Notes under the pieces: generated by a model
The model's input: only the letters and a program-made list of their open reading frames with translations
What the model was told of the DNA's origin: nothing
Database searches by the model: none
Shown here: positions 1 through 8,052 of the stretch, one piece after another
Position numbering within the stretch: position 1 is the stretch's first letter
Layout: the number at the start of each line of letters is the position of its first letter
Translations under genes and position numbers: made by a program
Assembly (NCBI GenBank): GCA_045105475.1
Contig: JBGCDP010000314.1
Coordinates: forward strand, 1 to 25,668
Origin: WTJY01 sp045105475
Lineage (GTDB): Bacteria; Chloroflexota; Anaerolineae; Promineifilales; Promineifilaceae
DNA length: 25,668 nt
Reading direction: 5' to 3'

Positions 1-104
1 GCGACATATTCACCTTCAGCAACCTGCAGGTTAACTCCGCGCAATGCGTGTACCGTTTGGGTACCCATCGTATAAGCTTTGGTGATGTTGGTTAAATCCA
101 TCAT
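1..104 (-). CDS. ABC transporter ATP-binding protein (MacB/LolD-like), N-terminal fragment
   Basis: Only the first 34 or so codons are in the window; the gene continues past base 1. The visible protein starts MMDLTNITKAYTMG and continues with VHALRGVNLQVAEGEYVA, the usual opening of LolD/MacB/SalX-type ABC ATPases (strand, aromatic A-loop region, then the strand leading to the Walker A loop, which is not yet reached). The ATG at 104-102 lies three bases after the adaptor stop codon (110-108), and a good ribosome site (GGGAGGAAAC) sits inside the end of that adaptor gene, so translation is probably coupled. With two adaptor genes upstream it most likely powers a MacAB/YknXYZ-type tripartite exporter whose permease should be just outside the window. 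Family is clear; the substrate is unknown. Confidence 0.85.
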   Translation of the reverse strand, partial: MMDLTNITKAYTMGTQTVHALRGVNLQVAEGEYV

Positions 105-107
105 AAA

Positions 108-1748
108 CTAGTTTCCTCCCGGAGGGCCGCCGATATCAATCTGTGGCGGTGGAATATAGCCGATTGCGACCTCATCCCCTTCTTCTAAGCCAGCGATGAC
201 TTGGGTGTTAAATCCATCTCGTAACCCGATTTGAATTTCAACCTCTTCTAAAATCGGCTCGCCATTTTCGTCGAATCCGGTTAAGCGGTCGACAAAGAAG
301 GTGCCTTCATCCCGGTTTGCCCGGACCGCTTGATTGGTGACGAGCAGAGCATCTTCTATGCTGTCAGTGAGCAGCCGAGCTTCGGCCGTCAAACCGTTTA
401 GAAGATCAAGGTCTGAACCGTCGATGGCTAAATTTACCGCGTAATTAATCGTACCTGCACTATTCGCTGAATTGATTGGAGCGATTGAAACGATTTCGGC
501 CGGGACTTCTACCCCTTGATACGCATCAAAATTAATCGTGGCTTCTTGCCCCACACTAATCGATCCGATATCAACCTCATCGACATCGAGCACAACCTCT
601 AAGCTGTTCATATCGATGAGCGAGACGACCACGCCTGATCCGATTTCGCCAGGAGTTACATTGACTTCTGTCACAATACCATCAAATGGGGCGGTGAGTG
701 ACGCTTGAGCTAGAGCGTATTGGGCTCGCTCTAATCCGATCTTTGCAGTTTCAACAGCAATCTGCTGGCGGGCAACGGCTGATTCGCTGGCACCTTCTAG
801 CAGACTGTCGAGTGTTGCTTGAGCTTGGGCCACTGTTGCTTCGGCCCCGATAATTTGTTCTTGTGTTGCACCAGCCAGAAGCTTTTCATGGCGAGCGATC
901 GCTGCATCTAGAGAAGCACGACGGGTTGCTACTGTGGCACCTTGGGCTGCAACACTGCTGTTGTTGCTACCCGGCCGTAAGTTATCGAGTCGTTCTTGAG
1001 CTGCGGTAAGAGTTGCAAGTGCCTGTTGAGCCGCTGCGCGTGCATCAGGATCATCTGAAAATGGATCACAGTCAAACTGTCCTGTTGATTCATTCCATTT
1101 ACAGCTGAATGTCGAACGATGGGCTTCTTCCGCCAGCTTATAGGCTGCTTCGGCGTCTAACAACGCTTTTTCGGCCGTAATCAATTCGTCGGCCGAACCG
1201 CCTGAGGCAACTTCACTGTAACGGGCTTGAGTTGAGCCTAAATCGGCTCTAGCCGCATTGACAGATGCTTCTGAGGCTGCAATTTCTGATTCTGTTGGGC
1301 CAGCGAGTAAATCGTCAAGTGCCGCTTGAGCACTGGCTAAGCTGGCTTCAGCAGAAAGGATGTCATAATCGGCCGCTGGTAAAAGCAGTTTGGCCAGATT
1401 TTGTTCTTGCACCGCCAAGGTTTGTTCTGCTTCGAGGATAGATCGTTCTAATGAGTCGATGTCGAGCTGTACAAGCAGGTCACCGGCTGAAACTGAAGCA
1501 CCAACTTTGGCATTGACCAGTTCAACCGTGCCTGTGGTTTGTAGAACCAAGTCAGCTTCACGCTGGGCGATGAGCTGACCGGCCGCTGTTGCTCCGGCCG
1601 AAAGATCACCGCGAACGATTGTTGTGTACTCTGGAGCGTCATCACCGGCTAGGCCACCTGCGCCGTTTCCAGTAAATGCGCTATAACCGAAATATCCGAT
1701 TGCACCAAGCACAACAACAATGAGAGTTCTTTTAATCCATTTATTCAT
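108..1748 (-). CDS. HlyD/MacA-type efflux adaptor subunit (membrane fusion protein)
   Basis: A 546-residue periplasmic or extracytoplasmic adaptor for an ABC exporter. Residues about 8-27 form an uncleaved-looking membrane anchor after a basic start (MNKWIKR); there is no lipobox. A lipoyl-like half follows (about 70-100), then a very long Ala/Gln-rich coiled-coil hairpin (about 100-345) built from repeated blocks ending in LLAGPT, LLAGAT or LLEGAS. The second lipoyl half (APFDGIVTEVNV), a beta-barrel (GQEATINFDAY) and a membrane-proximal domain complete the fold; the tail is Pro/Gly-rich. An insert with two Cys (FSCKWNESTGQFDCDPF) sits in the hairpin and could form a disulfide. It lies 38 bp after a paralogous adaptor and 3 bp before an ABC ATPase. 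No clear Shine-Dalgarno precedes the ATG, suggesting coupling to the upstream gene. The family call is secure; the transported compound cannot be told. Confidence 0.92.
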   Translation of the reverse strand: MNKWIKRTLIVVVLGAIGYFGYSAFTGNGAGGLAGDDAPEYTTIVRGDLSAGATAAGQLIAQREADLVLQTTGTVELVNAKVGASVSAGDLLVQLDIDSLERSILEAEQTLAVQEQNLAKLLLPAADYDILSAEASLASAQAALDDLLAGPTESEIAASEASVNAARADLGSTQARYSEVASGGSADELITAEKALLDAEAAYKLAEEAHRSTFSCKWNESTGQFDCDPFSDDPDARAAAQQALATLTAAQERLDNLRPGSNNSSVAAQGATVATRRASLDAAIARHEKLLAGATQEQIIGAEATVAQAQATLDSLLEGASESAVARQQIAVETAKIGLERAQYALAQASLTAPFDGIVTEVNVTPGEIGSGVVVSLIDMNSLEVVLDVDEVDIGSISVGQEATINFDAYQGVEVPAEIVSIAPINSANSAGTINYAVNLAIDGSDLDLLNGLTAEARLLTDSIEDALLVTNQAVRANRDEGTFFVDRLTGFDENGEPILEEVEIQIGLRDGFNTQVIAGLEEGDEVAIGYIPPPQIDIGGPPGGN

Positions 1749-1786
1749 AAGATTTTTAGCTGAAAGTGTAGAAAGCCTGTTGGCTT

Positions 1787-3385
1787 CTACCCTCCAGGAC
1801 GGCCTCCACCTTCACCCGGTTGGCGAACTGGAATTGTGTAATTCACGACTAGAACATCCCCTTCGTTGATGCCATCGATAATTTGAGAGAATTGCGAGTC
1901 GCGTAATCCAACCGACACTTCGATTTGTTCTACAACTGGCGGTTCCCCTTCTGGTCCGTCCGTTTGGACGCTGACGAAAAAGCGGCCGGATGAACGGTCG
2001 GCCGTGATCGCCCGATTGGCGACGAGTAGAACCCCATCCCGCCGAGCGGTTAGCAGACTGGCGTTGGCCGTCATACCGATCAAAATCGGTAGGTTGCTTT
2101 CTTCTAGTTCAAGATGAACATCGTAGCTGGTTACGCCGGTGTTGGTTGACCCCGAAGATGGAGCGACCGCTTGCACCGTACTTTTGATTTCACTATCTGG
2201 CCATGTTTCGAGCGTTACTGTGGCTTCTTGCCCTAAAGTAATCGCAGCGATATCAATTTCATCCACTTGCAAAACAATCTCTAGCGCGTTTGGATCAGCC
2301 ATTTCAACCACGATGCCTGTGGCGACTTCGCCAACGTTGGCCCGGATGGCGGTAATCACACCGTCAAACGGTGCGGCGATTAGAGCGCTATCTAAGTTTG
2401 CCTGAGCATCTGCAACTGATAGTTCGGCCGATTTTAGATTGGCTTCTGCAATCGCAATATCTTCGGCTTTGGGACCGGCGAGCAAGGCTTGAAGGCGAGC
2501 TTCAGCTGAGGCAACGGTGGCTTTGGCAGCGGCCATGTCGGCCGCTGATGCGGCTGTTTGCAAAGCGGCTAAGTCAGCTTCGCTACCAGCAGCGCGTGCA
2601 CTGGCGGCCGAAATCGCTTGCTGTTGGGCAGCAACCGCGTTGGGGTCAGCACCAGCTTGTAATCGGTTAAATTTGGCAAGTGCAGCTTGGTAGTTAACCC
2701 GTGCCGCTTCATAAGCATCAGAAATCGCTTTGTTGGCCCGATCACCGATTTTTTCTAGTGTGTTTTCGATGTCGGCCAGCTGGTTTTCAGCCGCGACCAG
2801 TTCAGCGCGGGCCGCTTCGATATTGGCAGGGGTTACCGTTTCAAACGTTGAGTTTAAGCTGGCTTGGGCAGAGGCGATTGATGCTTGGGCTGAGCGTAAG
2901 TTGGCCGCAGCAACAGCGACATCGAACGAATCGGGGCCACCTTCAAGTGAGGCTAAACGAGCTTCCGCACTCGCTAAGTTGGCTTCGGCCGAAAGCACTT
3001 CGGCTTCCGAAGCAGGTTCATTGAGTTCTGCCAAAGCTGCTTGCTGGCTAATTAGATTCTGTTCAGCATTTTTTAGGGTGAACGCTAACTCTGTGGTGTC
3101 GAATTCCATCAGTGTATCACCCTGGTTTACAAATTCACCGACCCGCACATTGACGTTGGTGACCAACGCTTGGATCGTTACGGCCAGTTCGGCCCGGGCG
3201 GTTGAATCAATCTGGCCACTAGCGGTAGCGGCCGATGAAATATCGCCTACAAATGCCGTCACTGTTTCGGTTCCATCTTCTTCACCTTGCGCATTTGGAT
3301 CTCCACCTGAACAGGCGATCAAAATGCTGAGAGAGAGTAAACCAAGTAGGACGGGTAATTTTTTACGCAGTCTAAAATTGAGCAT
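1787..3385 (-). CDS. HlyD/MacA-type efflux adaptor, predicted lipoprotein
   Basis: First gene of the exporter operon, 532 residues. The N-terminus has a basic start, a hydrophobic stretch (LLGLLSLSILIAC) and a lipobox with the lipidated Cys at residue 25 followed by SGGD, so it should be a membrane-anchored lipoprotein, unlike its neighbour. The rest has the adaptor order: lipoyl half, long Ala-rich coiled coil with repeated LASLEGGPDS and LLAGPKAEDI blocks, second lipoyl half (APFDGVITAIRANVGE), beta-barrel (GQEATVTLETW), membrane-proximal domain (EVSVGLRDSQFSQIIDG) and a Gly-rich tail. It aligns along its whole length with the downstream adaptor, so the two arose by tandem duplication. The start is supported by CGAGGA six bases before the ATG. 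It probably pairs with the second adaptor and the ABC ATPase; whether they form mixed rings is unknown. Confidence 0.92.
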   Translation of the reverse strand: MLNFRLRKKLPVLLGLLSLSILIACSGGDPNAQGEEDGTETVTAFVGDISSAATASGQIDSTARAELAVTIQALVTNVNVRVGEFVNQGDTLMEFDTTELAFTLKNAEQNLISQQAALAELNEPASEAEVLSAEANLASAEARLASLEGGPDSFDVAVAAANLRSAQASIASAQASLNSTFETVTPANIEAARAELVAAENQLADIENTLEKIGDRANKAISDAYEAARVNYQAALAKFNRLQAGADPNAVAAQQQAISAASARAAGSEADLAALQTAASAADMAAAKATVASAEARLQALLAGPKAEDIAIAEANLKSAELSVADAQANLDSALIAAPFDGVITAIRANVGEVATGIVVEMADPNALEIVLQVDEIDIAAITLGQEATVTLETWPDSEIKSTVQAVAPSSGSTNTGVTSYDVHLELEESNLPILIGMTANASLLTARRDGVLLVANRAITADRSSGRFFVSVQTDGPEGEPPVVEQIEVSVGLRDSQFSQIIDGINEGDVLVVNYTIPVRQPGEGGGRPGG

Positions 3386-3522
3386 AAATATCCTCGAAAA
3401 GTTTTATTAGGTGGAGATTAGCGTCAAATTATGGAGAATGTGTGGAATTGGGCTGGAATTAGTCTGTTTCTACTATAGTTTTGATACTGGCAGGTAAAGT
3501 GAATTCTTTCCGTAGTTTTTGC

Positions 3523-4044
3523 CTAGCGATCTAACCAATCAACATTGTTTCTAATACTTACTCCAGTTAGTCTAAGATGTTTTTTGATCTCTGCATCTGT
3601 AACATTGTGATCAGGACATTCTGGCCAAACCCCATCATAGTAAACAGCTAAAAGCAACCCATTATCAAATTCTAAAATTCGATCATAGGTTCCTGCTAAA
3701 TCATCACCGTAGATAACTTCAAAGTCTCCACTGACATCTGCTTGAACAAGTTTTAGCTCATTTACCGTTTCTATATCAGAGACCAGTGATATCCAACCAA
3801 ACTTGTTATTTGAAGTGTCTTCAAAAATGCGTTTGAGAAATCTTTCTTCCGCCTCAGGTGGAACTTGCCCGCTTGCAAAATCCAAGCATTGAGAAGAACC
3901 AGTTGCAAACAAAAAAATTGCCCAAAAGATGCAAAGAAATGGAATAGATACAATACCAATGATGAGGGCGGTAATTATATTTATTAGATTAAAACCAAAT
4001 AGAGTGATTGGCTCTTTATCTATAACCTGATCATCTCTCACTGA
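3523..4044 (-). CDS. Small membrane-anchored hypothetical protein
   Basis: I do not recognise this family. The reading frame stays open upstream to an ATG at 4170, deep inside the dehydratase gene. The most economical start is GTG at 4044-4042, which overlaps the dehydratase stop by 14 bases and has AAGGGG about ten bases before it; an ATG at 4086 is the alternative. From the GTG the protein is 173 residues: a short charged start (VRDDQVIDKEP), a hydrophobic block of about 37 residues (one long or two short membrane helices), then a soluble domain of about 120 residues with Cys in SSQCLDF and PECPDH. The DNA is clearly more AT-rich than its neighbours and holds no CGGCCG, a hint of later acquisition. 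Its position suggests co-transcription with the dehydratase, but no function can be assigned. Confidence 0.6.
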   Translation of the reverse strand, partial: SVRDDQVIDKEPITLFGFNLINIITALIIGIVSIPFLCIFWAIFLFATGSSQCLDFASGQVPPEAEERFLKRIFEDTSNNKFGWISLVSDIETVNELKLVQADVSGDFEVIYGDDLAGTYDRILEFDNGLLLAVYYDGVWPECPDHNVTDAEIKKHLRLTGVSIRNNVDWLDR

Positions 4045-5989
4045 ATTTAAGCCCCTTTTCAATGACCGCGATAATTTTATCGACATCATAAATCGACCCG
4101 GCCCACGTTCCTCCACTGGCTTGCTGGAGAGCGGCCCATAAGCGGGTGTCGTCAGGTAGGTTTGGATCACGAGTCACATCAGGATGGATCGGCCGGGTCA
4201 TGAAATCAACCCCATCGGCCGTTTCCACCAGCTCAATCGAACCTTCTAATTTATCCCGGTCAATGATGATTTCCAGCGTATCCCCATCTCGCACTTTGCC
4301 GATCGGGCCACCGGCCAAAGCTTCCGGCCCGATGTGTCCCACACACGCCCCGGTAGATACACCTGAAAAACGAGCATCGGTTAGCACAGGCACCGTTTTC
4401 CCCCACGGAATATATTTGAGCGCGGCCGTCACTTGATAGGTTTCTTCCATTCCTGTCCCTTGGGGACCCACCCCGATCATCACCAACACATCTCCCGCTT
4501 GTATCGGGTTCTCGCATTGCCCTTTGACCGCTGCCACGGCCGCCTTTTCACTTGTAAACACCCGCGCCGGACCCCGATGTCGGTAAATATTGCCATCACC
4601 AACTACACTGGCATCGATGGCGGTCGCCTTAATCACCGACCCTTCCGGGGCCAAATTGCCTGTTGGGAAAACAACCGTGCTAGACAGCCCTTTTTTACGA
4701 GCCGCATCCGCATCCATAATCACATTATCTGGATTGATAGCTCCGGCCGCCGCCAACCGCTTGCGGACCGTTTTGCGCCGTTCGCTCTTCTCCCACCAGT
4801 TAAGCACCGTATCAAGCGTTTCACCGGAAACGGTTAGAACATCGGTGTGCAAAAGCCCCATCCTGCGTAAATGGAGCATGACTTCTGGGACACCACCGGC
4901 CATGAACACCTGCACCGTTGGATGATTGGTTGGCCCATTGGGTAATGCATCGACCAAGCGTGGCGTTTGCCGATTGATCCGGTTCCAATCGGTCACCGTT
5001 GGCAAGGGCAATCCGGCCGCGTGTGCAATCGCCGGAATGTGTAGCAATAGATTGGTTGAGCCGCCAAATGCCGCATGGAGCAGCATCGCATTTTCGAGTG
5101 ACTTTTGGGTCAGTATTTTGGAGAGGGGGATGTTTTCGGCCGACATTTTTAGCAAAGCGAGGGCCGATCGATGGGCCATATCTAACCAAATCGGTTCGCC
5201 CGACGGGGCAAGAGCGGAATGAGGCAGGCTCATCCCAAATGCTTCAGCCACAACTTGGGCCGTTGCGGCAGTCCCTAAAAATTGACAGCCACCTCCGGCT
5301 GAACCACATGCCCGGCACCCCATATCAGCTGCATAATCGAGCGAGATCATCTCATGGGCAAAGCGGGCACCGATTGTCTGCACCGTGCCTGCGTCCTCTG
5401 CGTTTTCAGCCGGGAGCGTCACACCCCCGGGCACGATGATGCCTGGCACGTGGCTGACTCCGGCCAATGCGACCATCATCGCTGGCAAACCTTTATCGCA
5501 GGTGGCAACCCCCATCACCCCTTCACGCGTTGGCAGCGAGCGGATCAACCGGCGCATCGTGATCGCCGCATCGTTCCGATACGGCAAGCTGTCAAACATG
5601 CCGGTTGTCCCTTGTGTCCGGCCGTCACACGGGTCGCTGACGGTGGCTGAAAATGGGATCGTTTTTTGCGCACGAAAAGTTTCGGCCGCCTGTTTGACGA
5701 GCAGGCCGATCTCCCAATGGCCGGTGTGGTAACCTAGCGCCAATGGGGAGCCGTCCTCGGCTCTCAAGCCACCTTGGGTTGATATGATCAGATATTGCGC
5801 TCGGCCGACATCTTCCGGCCGCCAGCCCATTGCGACGTTCTGGGTCATGGCAAATAGGTTGCCACTCGGCTCGTTAAGTAGTTGGTCTGCGTCTATGGGC
5901 AATGATCCGGCCGGACCTGTGCCCATAATCCGAACAGGTTCTTGGGTGGTGTTGTCCCCTAATATTTCAGATAAGTTGATTTTTTTCAT
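4031..5989 (-). CDS. yjhG: IlvD/Edd-family sugar-acid dehydratase, YjhG/YagF (D-xylonate dehydratase) type
   Basis: A 652-residue Fe-S dehydratase. The length and layout match the YjhG/YagF branch (about 655 residues), not biosynthetic IlvD (about 560-615). Shared landmarks recalled from E. coli YjhG include SDPCDGRTQGTTGMFDSLPY, HSALAPSGEP, LHAAFGGSTNLLLHIPAI, VFMAGGVPEVMLHLR, GMEETYQVTAALK, DARFSGVSTGACVGHIGPEA and the C-terminal TRLWAALQQASGGTW. Candidate cluster cysteines are C121 and C164, with C225/C228/C235 nearby. Enzymes of this type dehydrate D-xylonate and related aldonates to 2-keto-3-deoxy acids in the cytoplasm. It is monocistronic or paired with the overlapping small membrane gene. 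Dehydrogenase genes that could supply an aldonate lie about 1.2 kb upstream, but no aldolase is visible. Family is secure; the exact substrate is inferred. Confidence 0.93.
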   Translation of the reverse strand: MKKINLSEILGDNTTQEPVRIMGTGPAGSLPIDADQLLNEPSGNLFAMTQNVAMGWRPEDVGRAQYLIISTQGGLRAEDGSPLALGYHTGHWEIGLLVKQAAETFRAQKTIPFSATVSDPCDGRTQGTTGMFDSLPYRNDAAITMRRLIRSLPTREGVMGVATCDKGLPAMMVALAGVSHVPGIIVPGGVTLPAENAEDAGTVQTIGARFAHEMISLDYAADMGCRACGSAGGGCQFLGTAATAQVVAEAFGMSLPHSALAPSGEPIWLDMAHRSALALLKMSAENIPLSKILTQKSLENAMLLHAAFGGSTNLLLHIPAIAHAAGLPLPTVTDWNRINRQTPRLVDALPNGPTNHPTVQVFMAGGVPEVMLHLRRMGLLHTDVLTVSGETLDTVLNWWEKSERRKTVRKRLAAAGAINPDNVIMDADAARKKGLSSTVVFPTGNLAPEGSVIKATAIDASVVGDGNIYRHRGPARVFTSEKAAVAAVKGQCENPIQAGDVLVMIGVGPQGTGMEETYQVTAALKYIPWGKTVPVLTDARFSGVSTGACVGHIGPEALAGGPIGKVRDGDTLEIIIDRDKLEGSIELVETADGVDFMTRPIHPDVTRDPNLPDDTRLWAALQQASGGTWAGSIYDVDKIIAVIEKGLKFSER

Positions 5990-6099
5990 GATTCGCTTTG
6001 CAATCCCACATGGTTAATTATTTTCTCTATTGATAATTATCGGCAGAATCTTGTAAGTGCAAATAGGCAATCGTCAATTGAGAAGATTATTTTCGTGAG

Positions 6100-6161
6100 A
6101 AAAAAAGGCAAGTAGGATGTAGGGAAATTATGCAAGCTCTCTCAGGGTCAAATTTCTTGCC
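6100..6161 (-). terminator. Rho-independent terminator after the YHYH lipoprotein gene
   Basis: Read on the minus strand, GGCAAG (6161-6156) pairs with CTTGCC (6112-6107), with AAATTT/AAATT pairing possible inside, and the stem is followed at once by seven Ts (6106-6100). It begins at the stop codon of the lipoprotein gene. The loop is long, so strength is uncertain. Confidence 0.5.
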
Positions 6162-7054
6162 TAATTGACGCCACCAAGCCCAGCATTAACCGGCGTGCCA
6201 CGATAGCAACCCATCAGATATGGGAAGGTTTCTGTTGCAAAGTAGGCATATGAGCCATCTTCAAATAGCATGCCATTGCAAATATCAAGTTCACTTTGCT
6301 CTTCAACATATTCATGTCGGACCCAAGAATTTAGTTCATCTGGATTGGCATCAACCCACGAGCTTTCGATCTCTTTGACAGAGCTACAGCTCGCATCTTC
6401 ACATAAAAACGGCGCTAGAACCGGGAATCCATCGAGCGACCATGCTACGACTAAACCGACGTTCCCATCAAAATCATCAAAAAGGCAAAGCGGCCGGGTA
6501 TGAAAGTGGTAGCGGGCTCCTGGCCCGTTGTGCCCACCGCAATAATCTAGAAGCTGGTTTAGAAACGGATCTTCAGTTGTCCCTTCTGTGGGGCCGTAAA
6601 TGACCTGTCCGTTGACAGCAATTGCTGAGGTTCCCAGCATAGGAACCCCTGTGGTTGTATCTGCGAACTCCGGATTTAGCGGAATTCGATAAGCTATTTC
6701 TTGTGGACCTGGTGTCCCTGGGGTAATCGCCACGTACTCGAAATTGGGCATGTTGTTAGAAACGATAACCATTTCTTCCCCCTCGCAGGTGACTGAAAGC
6801 TCCGGTGCTGTTAAATCTGAATTTGCAGGATCGGCCGTGACAGCTAAAAATGTGTCGGCCGGGCAGTTTGCCAGCTCAACCGGTGTTGGGTAATCGGCCG
6901 TTTCTAACCCACTGTTTGATAAGCCATCAGAAGCCTCACCGACATCACCACCCCCGCCACGTCCACCCTCGCCGGGGCCGCCACAACTGATAAGAACGAG
7001 TGCGCTCAATAAAATTGCGGCACTAAACCAAATATTAATTGCCTGTTTCTTCAT
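6161..7054 (-). CDS. YHYH-domain lipoprotein
   Basis: A 297-residue secreted lipoprotein. The signal (MKKQAINIWF then a hydrophobic run) ends in lipobox LISC with the lipidated Cys at residue 24, followed by a Gly-rich linker (about 25-45). The mature domain carries the hallmark GARYHFHTRPLC (Y182-H183-F184-H185), preceded by LDYCGGHNGPG and followed by LVVAWSLDGFPVLAPFLC and a late YLMGCYRG; this is the layout of the YHYH family, with several Cys likely in disulfides and His suggesting metal binding. Its role is not established. The start has GAGG six bases before the ATG. It stands alone, 117 bp after the last SDR gene, and is followed by a terminator. The motif here is YHFH rather than YHYH. 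Confidence 0.85.
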   Translation of the reverse strand: MKKQAINIWFSAAILLSALVLISCGGPGEGGRGGGGDVGEASDGLSNSGLETADYPTPVELANCPADTFLAVTADPANSDLTAPELSVTCEGEEMVIVSNNMPNFEYVAITPGTPGPQEIAYRIPLNPEFADTTTGVPMLGTSAIAVNGQVIYGPTEGTTEDPFLNQLLDYCGGHNGPGARYHFHTRPLCLFDDFDGNVGLVVAWSLDGFPVLAPFLCEDASCSSVKEIESSWVDANPDELNSWVRHEYVEEQSELDICNGMLFEDGSYAYFATETFPYLMGCYRGTPVNAGLGGVN

Positions 7055-7080
7055 CTTTTCCTCGATTAAATAAATAAATG

Positions 7081-7122
7081 CAACCGACCGATCTCAAAGG
7101 AACAGTTGTTGGTTGTTTTTTT
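7081..7122. terminator. Possible terminator hairpin between SDR and YHYH genes
   Basis: CAACCGAC (7081-7088) pairs with GTTGGTTG (7108-7115) with one mismatch, followed on the plus strand by TTTTTTT (7116-7122). No plus-strand gene ends here. Read on the minus strand the same stem is followed by CATTTATTTATTTAAT, so it could end transcription of the sugar operon. A second weak inverted repeat, AGGCTT/AAGCCT (7157-7162, 7174-7179), overlaps the SDR stop. Confidence 0.3.
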
Positions 7123-7171
7123 ATGTTAGAGGTTTCAGATTTAGATTTTGTTAAGAAGGCTTTAAGAATGT

Positions 7172-7969
7172 TTAAGCCTCTGGTGGCGGTGGACTCACGG
7201 CCGACCAGCCCCCATCTACCACAATTGTTTGCCCTGTGATCTGCTTGGCACCCTCTGAAAGTAGGAACAGCGTGGTGTTTGCGATATCCATCGTAGTGGC
7301 TGTCCGGCCGGTTGGATTGAGCTTTGCCCACGTCTCTTCATAGCTTTCATCTTCAAGCGTGCGTTCTGTGGCGGTGGCTCCTGGGGCAATACCGTTTACC
7401 GTGATCCCTTTGCCCGCTAGCTCGACCCCCAAGCTTTTAACCAACATCCGAATCGCTGCTTTGGACATGCCGTATGCGGCCAGATCCGGGTGGTATTGGT
7501 AGCCGGTCACCGACGACATGAGGATGATGCGTCCGCCCACAACTGGATGAGTATCGTCTCCCTGACCTTGGCTAATCATCTGATTGGCCGCTTTCTGGGC
7601 CAGAAAGAAGGTCCCCTGCAAATTGACACCGACCAGCTTTTGAAAATCTTCAACAGAATAGGTCAGGAAATCCCCAAAGGTGGTAATGCCCGCATTGGCA
7701 ATCGCAAAATCGAGCCGGCCGAATTCGGTGACGGCCGCGCTAACCATTTTGTCGATGATGTCTAAATCGCTTGAGTCACCCACGACAACGACCGATTTGC
7801 CCCCTGACGTCATGATTTTGCGGGCGGCCGTGATTGCTGAATTAGGATCGACATCATTAATGACAACAGAGGCCCCCTGTTGAGCCAATTGGTTAGCGAT
7901 TTCAAACCCGATGCCGGTTCCGGCACCTGTGACAATGGCGACTTTGTTTGCGAATTGTTTTTCTTGCAT
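7172..7969 (-). CDS. SDR-family NAD(P)-dependent oxidoreductase (last gene of sugar operon)
   Basis: A 265-residue classical short-chain dehydrogenase. The cofactor loop TGAGTGIG begins at T14, NAG is at 92-94, catalytic Ser is S152/S153 in MSSVTGY, and the YxxxK pair is Y166/K170 in YGMSK. PGATATE and VDGGW near the end are typical of glucose 1-dehydrogenase and 3-oxoacyl-ACP-reductase-like SDRs. An acidic residue after the second strand (VVINDVDP) suggests NAD+ rather than NADP+. The tail is Pro-rich (SPPPPEA). It lies downstream of another SDR, separated by a 79-base spacer filled by a hairpin repeat, and its ATG lacks a recognisable Shine-Dalgarno. The context suggests oxidation of a sugar or sugar-acid hydroxyl; the substrate is not deducible. 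Confidence 0.92.
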   Translation of the reverse strand: MQEKQFANKVAIVTGAGTGIGFEIANQLAQQGASVVINDVDPNSAITAARKIMTSGGKSVVVVGDSSDLDIIDKMVSAAVTEFGRLDFAIANAGITTFGDFLTYSVEDFQKLVGVNLQGTFFLAQKAANQMISQGQGDDTHPVVGGRIILMSSVTGYQYHPDLAAYGMSKAAIRMLVKSLGVELAGKGITVNGIAPGATATERTLEDESYEETWAKLNPTGRTATTMDIANTTLFLLSEGAKQITGQTIVVDGGWSAVSPPPPEA

Positions 7970-7980
7970 GGTGTTTTCGT

Positions 7981-8052
7981 GTAGGGGTCGACGGGGTCGG
8001 GTTCGATTTTGCTCCGAAGAGAAAAGGTGGTTCCGACCCCGTCGCCCTCTAG
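7981..8052 (-). repeat. Intergenic hairpin repeat, copy 1
   Basis: Arms 7981-8000 and 8033-8052 pair over about 17 of 20 positions around a 32-base loop. The copy is about 85% identical to the one at 8831-8902, including the shared loop core GAAGAGAAAAG. One arm supplies the TAG stop codon (8049-8051) of the upstream SDR gene. It could be a REP- or MITE-like element, or an RNA hairpin that protects or attenuates the operon mRNA. Confidence 0.8.

Noticed and set aside
2730..3410. Long Ala/Ser-rich open frame opposite the lipoprotein adaptor
   Set aside because: It is antisense to a strongly supported gene; the Ala-rich coiled coil naturally gives an open frame on the other strand.
4433..5732. 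Several open frames antisense to the YjhG-type dehydratase
   Set aside because: The dehydratase is supported along its whole length by family motifs; the opposite frames have no domain character.
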